64,000 nt of DNA from Fen-671 sp963794745. Its GTDB lineage: Bacteria > Actinomycetota > Acidimicrobiia > Acidimicrobiales > Palsa-688. A model generated the notes under the pieces. That model saw only the letters and a program-made list of their open reading frames with translations. It made no database searches and was not told the DNA's origin. The stretch lies in assembly GCA_963794745.1 (NCBI GenBank), contig CAWCEZ010000010.1:372001-436000 (forward strand). Reading direction: 5' to 3'. Each line of letters starts with the position of its first letter. Position 1 is the stretch's first letter. A program made the position numbers and the translations under genes. Below, piece by piece: positions 16,770 through 26,634 of the stretch.

Positions 16770-18966
16770 ATGAGTGGGATCAGCTTTGACGAGAGTAGTT
16801 CCACTTGGCTTTTGCGAATGGCCAAGTCGAGCTATGGGATAGGGCTCCACGGCGAGCACCGTCTTCCCCGCCACCTGCACTGGGGACGACATATCGACCA
16901 CAAGGCGCTGGGCGGGATTGGGACCGAGATGGAGCGATCGGGCTGGGACAAGGACGAGCCGCTCGAGTACGTCGCCTGGGGAGGGCTCCGCTACGACGAG
17001 CCTTCTCTGAAAGTGGAGTACACGGACGGCACACGAGCCATCGAATGGGACCTCGTCGACAGCGAGGTGAGGCGCGAAGGCGCCTCAACGACGCTCGTGC
17101 TCGAACTGGCCGACCTGGCCTACCCACTACGAGCCGCGCTCTGCTATCGCGTGTTCGACGGCAGCGACGTGCTCGAGCGCTGGGCCCGGCTCGTCAACGT
17201 CGGCGAGGCTGGCACGATCGTCTTGCGCCAGGCTCACTCTGCCAACTGGTGGATGCCCGAGCGAAGCCGTTGGCGCATCACATACCTTCACGGTGCCTGG
17301 GGACGTGAGACCCAAGCTGTCGAGAACGCCCTGGCTCCCGGCAAAACAGTTCTAGAGAGCCGCCGAGGCGTTACTAGCCACGAGTTGCAACCGTTCTTCG
17401 CCCTCGACTCTGGAGGTACCGCCTCGGAGCTGCACGGCGAAGTGTTCAGTGGCCAGCTCGCCTGGAGCGGCTCGTGGAAGCTTGTCGTCGAGACAACCGC
17501 TGCCGGTAACGTCCACGTCTCGGGCGGCTTGAACGACTTCGACGCGCCCTACGAGCTCGCCCCCGGGGCCGAGCTCGTGTTACCGGTGTTCGCCGGCTGC
17601 TATACGAGCGAGGGGTTCGGGGCTATGAGCCGTACGTGGCACGACTACGAGCTGTCTCATGTCCTCAGTCACCGGTCCCGCCCCGGCGGGAGCCCCTCGT
17701 TCCCAGCGCCGGCCGCTCCGGCTCACTTTGAGCCAAGCGGAGAGCTCCCGCCGCTGCGACCCGTCCTTTACAACTCGTGGGAAGCGACGGAGTTCTCCGT
17801 CAGCGAGCAGAGGGAGGCCGAGCTGGCCGATCTGGCGGCCGAGATGGGAGTGGAACTATTCGTGTTGGACGACGGCTGGTTCAATGGCCGTCGTGACGAG
17901 CACGCTGGGCTCGGCGACTGGACCGTCGACCTCGACAAGTTCCCTCGCGGGCTTGCGCCGCTGGTCGAACGCGTGACAAACCTCGGCATGGGCTTTGGGC
18001 TTTGGCTGGAACCTGAAATGGTAAACCCCGACAGCAATCTGTACCGCGCGCACCCAGAGTGGACGTACCATTTCGCGAACAGAATCCCGGACCGAGAGCC
18101 GAAACCAGCTTGTCTTGAACCTCGGGCGCGGGGACGTGGCGGACTGGGTCTTCGCCGCCGTCGACCGGCTATTGAGCGAACACAACATCTCATTTATCAA
18201 ATGGGACATGAACCGGCCATTTTCAGAGCCTGGATGGCCCGACAAGGTCGGCGGTAACCCCGAGCGCGCCTGGGTCGACCATGTTCGTAACCTTTACGAC
18301 ATTTTTGACCGCCTGCGAGCGGCTCACCCCAAAGTCGCAATCGAGTCATGTTCGAGCGGCGGCGGCCGGGCCGACCTCGGGATCCTTTCGCGCACCGAAC
18401 AGGTGTGGACGTCCGACAACACCGACGCCTGGGACCGGGTCGAAATGCAAGAGGGTTTTTCCTATGCACACGCTGCCATGGCGATGGGGGCTTGGGTAAC
18501 CGACAGCCCAAACGTCCACACTGGCCGGCGGCTGCCCCTGCGCTACCGCTTCCACGTTGCAATGGCCGGCGCCCTCGGGATCGGCGGCAACTTGACCGAA
18601 TGGTCGAGCGCCGAGCTCGCCGAAGGCAAGGAACTTATCGCCACCTACAAGACGGTCCGGCCGACTGTGCAACACGGGCACGCCTACCGGCTCGCGAGCA
18701 CTCGCACGAGCACGTTCGGCGCGGTCGAGTACATAAGCCGCGACGGGATGGATGTCGTCGTCTTGGCATGGACCGGCGTGCGGCGCTTTCGGCCGACTCT
18801 TCCGGCCCTGCGGGTAAGGCTCGCGGGCCTCGAGCCTTCCGCCCTCTACCGGGACCTAGGCACCGGCCAGTGCCATCTCGGTGCCGTGCTCGAGGAAATC
18901 GGCGTCCATTTTCCCGACAGTGCCGACTTCTCGAGCATGCTGTTACGCCTTGCGCGGGTGCCCTGA
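16770..18966 (+). CDS. GH36 alpha-galactosidase, frameshifted
   Basis: Hydrolyses terminal alpha-galactosides (melibiose, raffinose types, galactomannan side chains). Order of domains: N-terminal beta-sandwich, catalytic barrel from about NSWEATEFSVSEQREAELADLA, then a C-terminal beta domain. Motifs are DDGWFNGRRDEHAGLGDW, GFGLWLEPEMVNPDSNLYR, FIKWDMNR (Asp nucleophile), ESCSSGGGRAD and WTSDNTDAWDR (acid/base Asp). The frame breaks at 18102-18104 (AAA); removing one A gives DREPNQLVLNLGRGDVADW, the expected family sequence. ATG 16770 has GGGAGG upstream. No signal peptide, so probably cytoplasmic on imported sugars. It is divergent from the GH63-like gene. Confidence 0.9.
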
Positions 18967-19012
18967 CCCGACTGGAGCGCACCGCAACCAAACGGGCCTG
19001 AAGTAAGCCGGT

Positions 19013-19906
19013 TCAGTTACCGCCGTTGGTGGCCAACAGCTCTTCACCGAGGCCTCGCCAGGCCACGGCCGCGCACCCGATCAGCGGCGCTATGGCGCCC
19101 AAACCAGCCGGTACAACCCTGGTGTTCAGGGCATAGGTCTGTTTGGCGTTGTCGTGCAGGGTTTCGTTGGCCGCTTGAAAAAATGGGTCGCCATACCCCA
19201 GGGCAACCGAACCGGCCACAGCGATCAGGTCGAGGTCGCACAGGTTGGCAACCGAAGCCAGCGCTTGGCCCACCAACCGGCCGGTGCGTTCGATCGTCTC
19301 AAGCCCGGCCTCAGACGGCGGCCGGCCTGTAATCTCGGCGATGGCCCACCCGGACGCCTCCGCCTCAAGACAACCGCTACCACCGCACGAGCAAAGCCTT
19401 CCCCCGGGGATCACGAGGATGTGGCCTACGTGCCCGGCATTGCCGGTGCGGCCCTCCACCAACCGTCCGTCGAGGACAAGGCCCCCTCCTATCCCGGTCG
19501 ATACGACCATGGCCAGGTAGTTCCGCCTTCCTCTGGCTGCACCTCTCCATCCTTCGGCGAGGGCCAGCGCCTTGGTATCAAGCTCGACGAACGTAGCGAT
19601 GCCGTAGCGGTCCTCGAGCCGGCGGCGCAATGGGAACCCGCGCCAAGCCGGGATGTTAAGGGGGCTTACCTGGGAACCGTCCGTCATCGGCCCAGCGCTC
19701 CCCACGCCGAGCGCCAACGGAGCGCCGGCATCGCTTCCCAGCACACCATCGAGGAGCCTGGTCACCCCCGAGAACACGACTTCGGGGTCATTTCCTTCAG
19801 GCGTGCGGCTTTCGGCCATGTACCGGGCATCGCCCTGCCGGTCCACCAAGGCGGCGCCAAGCTTCGTGGCGCCGACGTCGAGGGCCAGGCACAGGCTAGA
19901 AGGCAT
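19013..19906 (-). CDS. ROK-family sugar kinase
   Basis: 297-residue kinase, predicted to phosphorylate glucose, mannose or a similar hexose with ATP. The N-terminus LCLALDVGATKLGAALVD is the phosphate-binding loop; STGIGGGLVLDGRLVEG and GNAGHVGHILVIPGG form the ROK sugar site with catalytic Asp positions nearby; LCSCGGSGCLEAEASG is the zinc-binding Cys cluster. There is no DNA-binding domain, so it is an enzyme and not a regulator. It is the last gene of the mannosidase/ABC transporter operon, six bases after the GH38 gene, and probably acts on the monosaccharide released by that enzyme. Confidence 0.88.
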   Translation of the reverse strand: MPSSLCLALDVGATKLGAALVDRQGDARYMAESRTPEGNDPEVVFSGVTRLLDGVLGSDAGAPLALGVGSAGPMTDGSQVSPLNIPAWRGFPLRRRLEDRYGIATFVELDTKALALAEGWRGAARGRRNYLAMVVSTGIGGGLVLDGRLVEGRTGNAGHVGHILVIPGGRLCSCGGSGCLEAEASGWAIAEITGRPPSEAGLETIERTGRLVGQALASVANLCDLDLIAVAGSVALGYGDPFFQAANETLHDNAKQTYALNTRVVPAGLGAIAPLIGCAAVAWRGLGEELLATNGGN

Positions 19907-19912
19907 CTGCTC

Positions 19913-22900
19913 TTACTCGGCCAAAGCCAAACCCCGACCCCAGCTCGTTAGCTCCCCCCCGGGCAGCGTGGACTTGTCACGGGCGAATTGCATGGTCAGC
20001 CTTCGCGGCGACAGTCGCAACGTCAGCACCTGGAACGGTCTGAGGTCCAAGGTCAGCTGGTTGCCCGGTTCAATTGGGAGCTCGGACAATTGCCGCTCCA
20101 GCAGGTCGGTCACCAAGGCCCGGCGGACCGGGAAGGAGGTCTTCAGCGTTGTCGTAGCTTTGCCACCGAGGGACTCGTAACAGCGAACAACCACGTCCCC
20201 GGAACGGTCATCGGCGGCCTTGACTGCCTCGACCACAACTGCCTGGTTGGACAGGACCACAAGAGGTTCCGCCGCTCGCTCAGCCATCGCCGTGCGGGGT
20301 GGAAGGTTGAAGTGGTACCCGTGGCGCACCGCGTCAGCAACCGTGGCTCCCGGCACGATCGCGTAACGGAACGTATGCCGCCCATTTTCTCCCCGGGGAT
20401 CAGGGAAGTTGGCGCTGCGCAGGATGGACAGGCGGGCTAACGTCGCACGTCCGCCGCCCGCGCGCGCAATGGCACCCACCTCGTGGCCGTATATACCGTC
20501 GTTGACGATGGCGACCCCGTAGCCGGCCTCTCCCACCTGGACGAAGCGGTGCGCCACGAACTCGAAACGAGCATCGTCCCACGATGTATTGGTATGCGTT
20601 GGGCGCTGTACGTGCCCGAACTGGATCTCCGAGAGCGATTGGTCGGCGTGGACGTCGATTGGGAGGGCCACTTTCAACAGACGCTCGTGCTCGTGCCAGT
20701 CCACATCGGTCTCCACCACGAGGGCGTCGCTGCCCGCCGCCAAACGCAAGGTTTGGACAGCTCGCGACTCCCCGAAGAGGTACTCGACCCGGACCGCGGC
20801 TTCGCCGGGCCCGCTCGAGACAACCGTAATGCTCTCTGGAGAAGCCAGATCTATCTTGCTATGGCGGTAGAACGGGTCGATATCCCAGGCTGGCCATTTG
20901 TTGGGGATATCGGGATGGAGCTGGAGGACGTTCCCGAGAGCCCCGGGAGGGATCATCTCTCGGTTGGCCACGCGGTCCATCAGTGAGACAATGTGGCCAT
21001 TGCTGTCCAACTCGACCCTGATGTGGTCGTTTTCGAGGACGCGCTCGTCGTGCACCCGGGCCACGTCAGACGACGCGACCGTCGTACCAGCCGAAAATGC
21101 AGCGACACCGTCACGGCCGTGCGGGGCAGCATTGAACGAAATCGGCAATGAGCCCCGGCCGCACAGCGCCACCGTCGCTCTTTCGATGATCTCCTCTAGT
21201 TTTGAAGCGCTTGCTGCGCAACTCGCAATGGCTTCGTCATTGACCATGGCGATGGAGCTGCCCGGGAGGATGTCGTGGAACTGGACGAGCAGGATGTCCC
21301 GCCAGATTTCCTCCAGCTCGTCGTACGGGTAAGCCGAGCGCCCCGCTACCAACGCGGCAGTGGACCACAGCTCCGCCTCGCGCATCAAGTTCTCACTGCG
21401 GCGGTTCCCCTGCTTGATCTCGACCTGGCTAGTCAGCGTCCCACGGTGGAGTTCCAGGTATAGCTCGCCTGACCACACCGGCGCGTCAACGTACTCGGCG
21501 TGGGCGGCTTCAAAAAATTTGGACGGGGCCTCGATTACGACCTTCGGTGAGCCGTCCAGGTCAGCGAGCCGACGCGCCCTCTCCAGCATCTCCCGGGTCG
21601 GGCCGCCTCCGCCGTCACCGTATCCAAAGGGCGCCATAGAACGTGAACCAAAGCCCATTTCGGCATAATTGCGCGCGGCGTGGGCGAGCTCGGCCGACGT
21701 GAGCCGGGCATTGTAGGTATCGACCGGCGGGAAATGAGTGAACACCCGGCTGCCGTCGATACCCTCCCACCAGAAAGTGTGGTGAGGGAACTTGTTCGTG
21801 TCGTTCCAGGACAACTTTTGGGTCAGGAACCAGCGCGACCCCGACAGGAGGATGAGCTGGGGAAAGGCCGCCGAGTAACCGAAACAGTCGGGGAGCCACA
21901 CGTCCTCGGTCTCGACGCCCAATTCGTCGAGGAAGAAGCGCTTGCCGAGGACCAGCTGGCGGACGAGTGATTCCCCACCTGTGACATTGGTGTCGGACTC
22001 CACCCACATGCCACCGACAGGGACGACCTGGCCCTTGGCCACTTGAGCTTTCATCCGGTCGTAGACCGCCGGGTAGTTCTGCTTGGCCCACCACCATTGC
22101 TGGGCCTGCGAACATGCAAACACGAGCTCCGGGTACTGCTCGCCCAAGGCAGCAACATTGGCGAACGTGCGACCGCACTTGCGGACCGTTTCCCGTATTG
22201 GCCAAAGCCAGGCTGAATCTATGTGCGCGTGCCCGACCGCGGAGACCTTATGCGCGGTGCGGGCAGCCGGCGCCGACATTACGCCTCTCAGAAGTTCGCC
22301 AGCCGTGGCCGGGTCGTCGTCGAGGTCGTAAAGATCCAAACAGCGCTCCAGGGCACGCAATATTTCGTGGCGACGTGGGTCTCTGGCATCAAGCTGTTCC
22401 ATAACCCCGAGGAGGACCTCGACGTCAAAAGCGAGGCCCAGCGCAACTTCGTCGACCACCACCAGGTCGGCGCCGCCAAGGCGGTAGAGCGGCTTGGTCC
22501 CTGCAGTAGCCACATCTCCAAGATCGGTCGCCCGGAACCTGTCATCGGTCCCGCCCATGATCCCCGGCATCGACACGGCCTCGACAAAACATGTCCAGGT
22601 CCCATCCGAACGAGCCTCGGAGCCGACAGGGAGCCAGTTGTTGAGCGGGGCAATTCCCTTGATGGGCACACCGTTGGTGTCGAAGGCCATACCTTCGGCT
22701 TGGAACCCAGGGCCCCTCCCATCGAAGCCCAGGTCGATGAGTGCCTCGACCCTCGACCCTGCCCACTCCGCCGGTACTTTCCCTGAAATTCGGAACCAGC
22801 TCGTCGACCAGGGTGGTCCCCAGGGCGCCCCCGGGTCGATGGGCACATATGCGCCGGCAAGCCCGTCCTGCACCGTCACCTGGCTCCCGCTGGCAAATAC

Positions 22901-23002
22901 CGACACCTCACAGGGTTCGCGGCTCGCCCATACGCGCGGCCGGAGCCGCATTTCGAGGGCCGTCCTCACGCGGGCCTCGGTCTTGGCATGACTATCGTGC
23001 AT
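19913..23002 (-). CDS. GH38 alpha-mannosidase (short, bacterial type)
   Basis: 1029-residue retaining, zinc-dependent alpha-mannosidase, probably cytoplasmic. The N-terminal domain (1-245) is a beta-sandwich seen in the bacterial/fungal GH38 group. The catalytic domain begins with HAHIDSAWLWP (zinc ligands His260, Asp262); the nucleophile is Asp372 in WLPDCFGYSAAFPQ; QKLSWNDTNKFPHHTFWWEGIDGS is also conserved. A GH38 C-terminal domain follows. ATG 23002 is preceded by GAGGAGGT and follows the permease gene closely; longer in-frame starts would run into that permease. Its place between transporter and ROK kinase implies intracellular hydrolysis of imported mannosides. Confidence 0.93.
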   Translation of the reverse strand: MHDSHAKTEARVRTALEMRLRPRVWASREPCEVSVFASGSQVTVQDGLAGAYVPIDPGAPWGPPWSTSWFRISGKVPAEWAGSRVEALIDLGFDGRGPGFQAEGMAFDTNGVPIKGIAPLNNWLPVGSEARSDGTWTCFVEAVSMPGIMGGTDDRFRATDLGDVATAGTKPLYRLGGADLVVVDEVALGLAFDVEVLLGVMEQLDARDPRRHEILRALERCLDLYDLDDDPATAGELLRGVMSAPAARTAHKVSAVGHAHIDSAWLWPIRETVRKCGRTFANVAALGEQYPELVFACSQAQQWWWAKQNYPAVYDRMKAQVAKGQVVPVGGMWVESDTNVTGGESLVRQLVLGKRFFLDELGVETEDVWLPDCFGYSAAFPQLILLSGSRWFLTQKLSWNDTNKFPHHTFWWEGIDGSRVFTHFPPVDTYNARLTSAELAHAARNYAEMGFGSRSMAPFGYGDGGGGPTREMLERARRLADLDGSPKVVIEAPSKFFEAAHAEYVDAPVWSGELYLELHRGTLTSQVEIKQGNRRSENLMREAELWSTAALVAGRSAYPYDELEEIWRDILLVQFHDILPGSSIAMVNDEAIASCAASASKLEEIIERATVALCGRGSLPISFNAAPHGRDGVAAFSAGTTVASSDVARVHDERVLENDHIRVELDSNGHIVSLMDRVANREMIPPGALGNVLQLHPDIPNKWPAWDIDPFYRHSKIDLASPESITVVSSGPGEAAVRVEYLFGESRAVQTLRLAAGSDALVVETDVDWHEHERLLKVALPIDVHADQSLSEIQFGHVQRPTHTNTSWDDARFEFVAHRFVQVGEAGYGVAIVNDGIYGHEVGAIARAGGGRATLARLSILRSANFPDPRGENGRHTFRYAIVPGATVADAVRHGYHFNLPPRTAMAERAAEPLVVLSNQAVVVEAVKAADDRSGDVVVRCYESLGGKATTTLKTSFPVRRALVTDLLERQLSELPIEPGNQLTLDLRPFQVLTLRLSPRRLTMQFARDKSTLPGGELTSWGRGLALAE

Positions 23003-23013
23003 CAGGGACCTCC

Positions 23014-23925
23014 TCAGCCCTTGGTGGCGCCAGCAAAGGTGAACTTGCCCCGCAGGAAACGGGCGGCCACGACCCAGAGCCCTAGCGCAGGCAACGTGTA
23101 AAGGATCGAGAAGGCCGCCAGTTGCCCGTACTCGACCGCTCCGTACTGACCGAAGAAGGTACCGATGCTGACCGCCATCGGGAACTTGGTCTGTGTCGTC
23201 AACAGGATGAACGGTACGAAGAAGTTCCCCCACACGCTGGCGAAGGTGAAGATGGTGATGACCGCGATGCCCGGCATCATCAACGGCGCCACTATCGTCC
23301 GCAAGGATCCGACCCAGGTGGCGCCGTCAACCCACGCCGCCTGCTCCAAGTCCACGGGTACCCCGTCCATGAAGCCTTTCATGAGCCATATCCCGAACGG
23401 CAGTGACGTCGCCGTCAGGAACAGGATCAGGGCGGGGTAGTTATCCACCAGGTTGGCCCGGGCGAACAGCTCGTACACAGGCACCATGATGGCTGTGATC
23501 GGCAACCCAGTGGAGAAGATGATGGTGTAGAGGAAGGCTTTGCGGTACCGCATCTGGTAACGAGAAAGCGGGTAAGCAGCGAACAGCGAAGTAAGTACCA
23601 CTATCACCGCCGTCGACCCCGACAGGATCAACGAATTGATGAGCGGCTGGAAGAACGTTGACCAATTGAGCACCTTCGCGAAGTTGCTGAGCGACAGCAC
23701 CAGTGGCGCATTGGTGCCAATGGCGGCCCCGGGCTCGAACGAGGAAAGGACGATCCAAAGCAGTGGCGCAATAAAGAACAGTGCTACCAGAGCCAGGACA
23801 AAATAGACGCTGATAGTCGATATGGTCTTGCGCGGTGAATCGATCCGGAAGCGCCCAGTGCGGGCCGCCTTGGTGACGGTCCTATCGACCCGTACCTTCA
23901 GTTCTACCGGCAATGCGCTAGTCAC
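23014..23925 (-). CDS. Sugar ABC transporter permease (MalG/second permease type)
   Basis: 303-residue inner-membrane permease with six helices. The binding-protein-dependent transport motif is EQAAWVDGATWVGSLRTIVAPLMMPG (EAA loop, contacts the ATPase). The C-terminal part GNFFVPFILLTTQTKFPMAVSIG is typical of the second permease of carbohydrate uptake systems. Start GTG 23925 overlaps the stop of the first permease gene (GTGA), with GAGGAGG just before. No gene for the ATPase is in the operon; such transporters often share a general MsiK-like ATPase encoded elsewhere. Confidence 0.92.
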   Translation of the reverse strand: MTSALPVELKVRVDRTVTKAARTGRFRIDSPRKTISTISVYFVLALVALFFIAPLLWIVLSSFEPGAAIGTNAPLVLSLSNFAKVLNWSTFFQPLINSLILSGSTAVIVVLTSLFAAYPLSRYQMRYRKAFLYTIIFSTGLPITAIMVPVYELFARANLVDNYPALILFLTATSLPFGIWLMKGFMDGVPVDLEQAAWVDGATWVGSLRTIVAPLMMPGIAVITIFTFASVWGNFFVPFILLTTQTKFPMAVSIGTFFGQYGAVEYGQLAAFSILYTLPALGLWVVAARFLRGKFTFAGATKG

Positions 23926-24818
23926 GCGGCCACCTCCTCGACCTTGATAAACTTTATGTAAATCAACGAGAAAGCGGCGCCGAGCAGCAGCAGGACCAGG
24001 CACATTGCCGACCCGTAGCTTATGTCGTACAGCTGAAAGGCCTGCTGGTAGATGTACAGCGGGGTGGTCATGCTCGCCTCGCCGGGGCCGCCAGCGGTCA
24101 GAATGAATATAAGGGTGAAACTCTGCAGCGTCTGCAGGGTTATAAGCATCAAGTTTACCATTATCGAACGACGCATGAGCGGGATGATCACCCTGCGCAG
24201 GAGCGCTATCTGGCTGGCGCCGTCGACCTTCGCCGCTTCGAGCAGCTCGCTGGGCAAGTCTGACAGCCCTGCCGAGTACACGAGCATGGAAAAAGCGGTG
24301 CCCCGCCAAATGTTAGCGATAATGATCGCCAACATCGGAGTCGTGTACAACCAGTCCTGACTGAGCCCAAGGTGGCCCAAGAAGGCGTCCAGGGTCCCCC
24401 CCTGGTAGAGATATGCGTACCAACAGAACGCGGCGACGATCTCAGGCATAACCCAGGCGCACATGATGAACCCGTTGAGAGTTGTCGTTACGAACTTGTT
24501 CCGGCCCCGCTCCAGCAGGGCGATAAGGAACCCGAGCGTGTTCTGCCCGACGACGGCTGAGCCCAGGACGAAGATTGCCGTGAGGAGCAGGGACTTTATG
24601 AACAACGGGTCGTTGAACATGTGGACGAAGTTGGTGAAGCCGACCCACTTCGCGTGAGCCGCCCCAACGCCCGTCAACGCCTTGTTGGTGAAGGCGATGT
24701 ACACGCTCCAGATGATGGGACCCGCAATAAACAGGACCATGATGGACAGCGCCGGGGTCATAGGCCCGAGCCACTGCCAGATGGGCAACCGCTTGCGGCC
24801 GTTAATTGCGAGCGCCAA
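23922..24818 (-). CDS. Sugar ABC transporter permease (MalF/first permease type)
   Basis: About 298 residues, six membrane helices, first permease of a carbohydrate ABC importer. The EAA loop reads SELLEAAKVDGASQIALLRRVIIPLM; upstream IIANIWRGTAFSMLVYSAGLSDLP is typical. I place the start at TTG 24818, after GGAGGGGAAAG; an in-frame TTG at 24875 would make the first 19 codons run through a strong hairpin and is less likely. The stop overlaps the next permease start. Partner of the substrate-binding protein upstream. Confidence 0.9.
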   Translation of the reverse strand: MALAINGRKRLPIWQWLGPMTPALSIMVLFIAGPIIWSVYIAFTNKALTGVGAAHAKWVGFTNFVHMFNDPLFIKSLLLTAIFVLGSAVVGQNTLGFLIALLERGRNKFVTTTLNGFIMCAWVMPEIVAAFCWYAYLYQGGTLDAFLGHLGLSQDWLYTTPMLAIIIANIWRGTAFSMLVYSAGLSDLPSELLEAAKVDGASQIALLRRVIIPLMRRSIMVNLMLITLQTLQSFTLIFILTAGGPGEASMTTPLYIYQQAFQLYDISYGSAMCLVLLLLGAAFSLIYIKFIKVEEVAA

Positions 24819-24837
24819 CTTTCCCCTCCAAAGAACG

Positions 24838-24866
24838 ACCAAGCCCCCCGGTAAGGAGGGCTTGGT
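24838..24866 (-). terminator. Intercistronic hairpin between binding-protein and permease genes
   Basis: A stem of 12 positions (11 paired, one C-A mismatch), arms ACCAAGCCCCCC and GGAGGGCTTGGT, with loop GGTAA. On the transcribed strand it is followed by a short T-rich stretch and then at once by the permease ribosome site. It probably acts as an attenuator or 3'-end protector that keeps the binding protein more abundant than the permeases, as in the malE-malF gap. Confidence 0.65.
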
Positions 24867-24939
24867 GGCGGTCAAAGTTCACATGACAACTGGGACGTCG
24901 TCGGGTTTGGGCCGACAGTCCCGGAGCCAGCGGCAAAAC

Positions 24940-26307
24940 CTACATCGGTGCCGCTTCTACATTAGATGCGCCAACGGTGGCGATGAGGTACTTGTTGTAT
25001 GCCGCTGCGCCCTGGGCCGGGGTTTGTTGCCCGGTCATGACTTCCCCGGTGATCTCTTGGATTTCCGTCGAGAGCTTGGGGTATGCGGAGAACGCCGGGC
25101 GGAAGTGAGTGAAGGGGACGAACGTCGCGAACTGAGCCGTGATAGCGCCCTGCGCCTTGTAAGCCGGGGCCGATGCCACATCGAGGCGGCTGGCAACCTG
25201 CGTAGCGTGGATGTCATACCAGAGCGAGTTCTGCTGGTCCAGTGCGATAGAGATGAAGTTGAAGGCCATCTGCTTGTTGGGGCGTGTGAGAGCCAACCGA
25301 CAGCAGCCATCCCCCGGACATGCTCACGTGGCCTGGCCCTGGCCGTTCTCGGTGGGCATAGGGGCTACGCCCAGGTCCTTGGTATAGTCCGGCCACGGTT
25401 TGGCCCCGCCGGGTACGTAGTCGCCGACGACCCAGCTGCCGTCGAGGTCGATCCCGAGCTTGTTCGTGGGCATGAGCCCTTGCTGTACGGTCTGCCAGGT
25501 GGTAGTCCCGAGGGCTGTTTGCACCGTCGGGCCGAGGTTGTTCTGGTGGTAGATGTCTGCGTATTCCCCGAGCGCAGCCGTGAAGCCAGCTCCGGCCTGC
25601 TCCCACTTGCCGTGAGCGCTGTCCCACAGCCAGTTGTTCGTCCCGTACAGGAACATCTCGAAGCCCTGCATGGTGGAACCTTCGCCCTGTCCGGTGCCCC
25701 CGTACACGTTCATTGGGGTGACGCCCGGCTCGGTGGCCTTGATCTTCGCTGCGGCCGCTAGCACCGCGGCCCACGTCGTCGGGTGCCACGGGACCGGGAG
25801 GCCGGCCTTGGCGAATACCACCTTGTTGTAGTACAGGCCACGGGTGTCAGTGCCCATGGAGACACCGTAGATGTTGCCATTGGTGCTCTTGGCGGCAGCC
25901 TGTGCTGCCGGGGAGAACTCTTTCCAACCTGACCAATTGGCCAGGTACGAGTTCAGCGGGGCCAGATAGCCGGCGGTGACGTCGCTGTTGACCAGGAAGG
26001 TGTCCTCGTACATCACGTCCGGCGCAGTTGACGCCGACGCGTTCATTAGGTCGAGCTTGGTGTAGTACGCGTTCTCAGCGGGGTTGGTGATCGGCTCGCC
26101 TTTGATAGTCCAACCCGGGTACTTCGCTGCGAACTCGGGCGCTACCTTGTTTACAAGGTTCTCAACCCAGCTCGGGTTTCCTTGGATTTGGTAAGCCACG
26201 GTGATGACGCCCCCCGTGCTGGCTGATACCGGCGTTACCGCGGTCAGCATCCCTGCCGTGGCTACCCCTACTGTCGCTAGTCCGGTTAAGACGAATTTTC
26301 GACGCAT
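24940..26307 (-). CDS. Sugar ABC transporter substrate-binding protein, doubly frameshifted
   Basis: Extracellular solute-binding protein (family 1). N-terminal signal peptide FVLTGLATVGVATAGMLTAVTPVSA without a lipobox Cys. VAYQIQGNPSWVENLVNKVAPEFAAKYPGW and DVMYEDTFLVNSDVTAGYLAPL are typical sugar-binding sequence; IYGVSMGTDTRGLYYNKVVFAKAGL is the hinge region. Near the C-terminal third the frame changes twice: at about 25315 (one base missing: ...GQGQAT then VSMSGGWLLSVGSHTP) and at about 25280 (one extra C: TP then NKQMAFNFISIAL). The two shifts cancel. Intact length would be about 455 residues. First gene of the importer operon, divergent from a ROK regulator. Confidence 0.88.
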
Positions 26308-26377
26308 CGCGTTCCTCCCTTTGGCCCGTGCCTCACCAGTGGTCTCGCTGGTTGCCCCGGATCGGTTTTTGTGGATA

Positions 26378-26396
26378 CTAAGTCAAGTTGATTTAG
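26378..26396. promoter_or_regulatory. Palindromic operator, probable ROK regulator site
   Basis: A 19-base near-perfect palindrome, CTAAGTCAA-G-TTGATTTAG (8 of 9 pairs), lies 71-89 bases before the binding-protein start. Its position and symmetry fit repression by the divergent ROK regulator. The remaining part of the 327-base gap (26308-26634) shows no gene; promoters of both units must lie here. Confidence 0.6.
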
Positions 26397-26584
26397 GTGT
26401 CAAGCATGGCAAGCACCCCTGTGGCCGTTCTTTGGCAAGCCCTCTCAGGCGGCGTTATTGCACGTCAACCGCCTAGTCCCCGCCCATGGCGAGCAGCCAG
26501 CGCATAATACGGCAGTCACGACGTCCCGACCAGGGCCAACCTGCTGAACCGGTCAAGAGGTCGGATGGGGTTAGAACATCATCT

Positions 26585-26633
26585 TGAGTTACTAAGTACC
26601 GAGGTCCTAAAGTCGCAGCAGAGGTCACTTAGT
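26585..26633. promoter_or_regulatory. Half-site cluster before the ROK regulator gene
   Basis: Elements resembling halves of the 26378 palindrome recur: TTGAGTTA (26585), CTAAGT (26592), CTAAAGT (26607) and, inverted, ACTTAG (26627). They end 1-2 bases before the regulator ATG, also covering its ribosome site. GAGGTC is repeated at a 20-base spacing (26601, 26621). Suggests autoregulation. Confidence 0.4.
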
Positions 26634-26634
26634 C

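Noticed and set aside
22494..22991. Plus-strand open frame opposite the GH38 gene
   Set aside because: Antisense shadow, with no family features; the minus strand holds the real gene.
23003..23233. Longer start for the GH38 alpha-mannosidase
   Set aside because: It would lie inside the permease gene; ATG 23002 has GGAGGT upstream.
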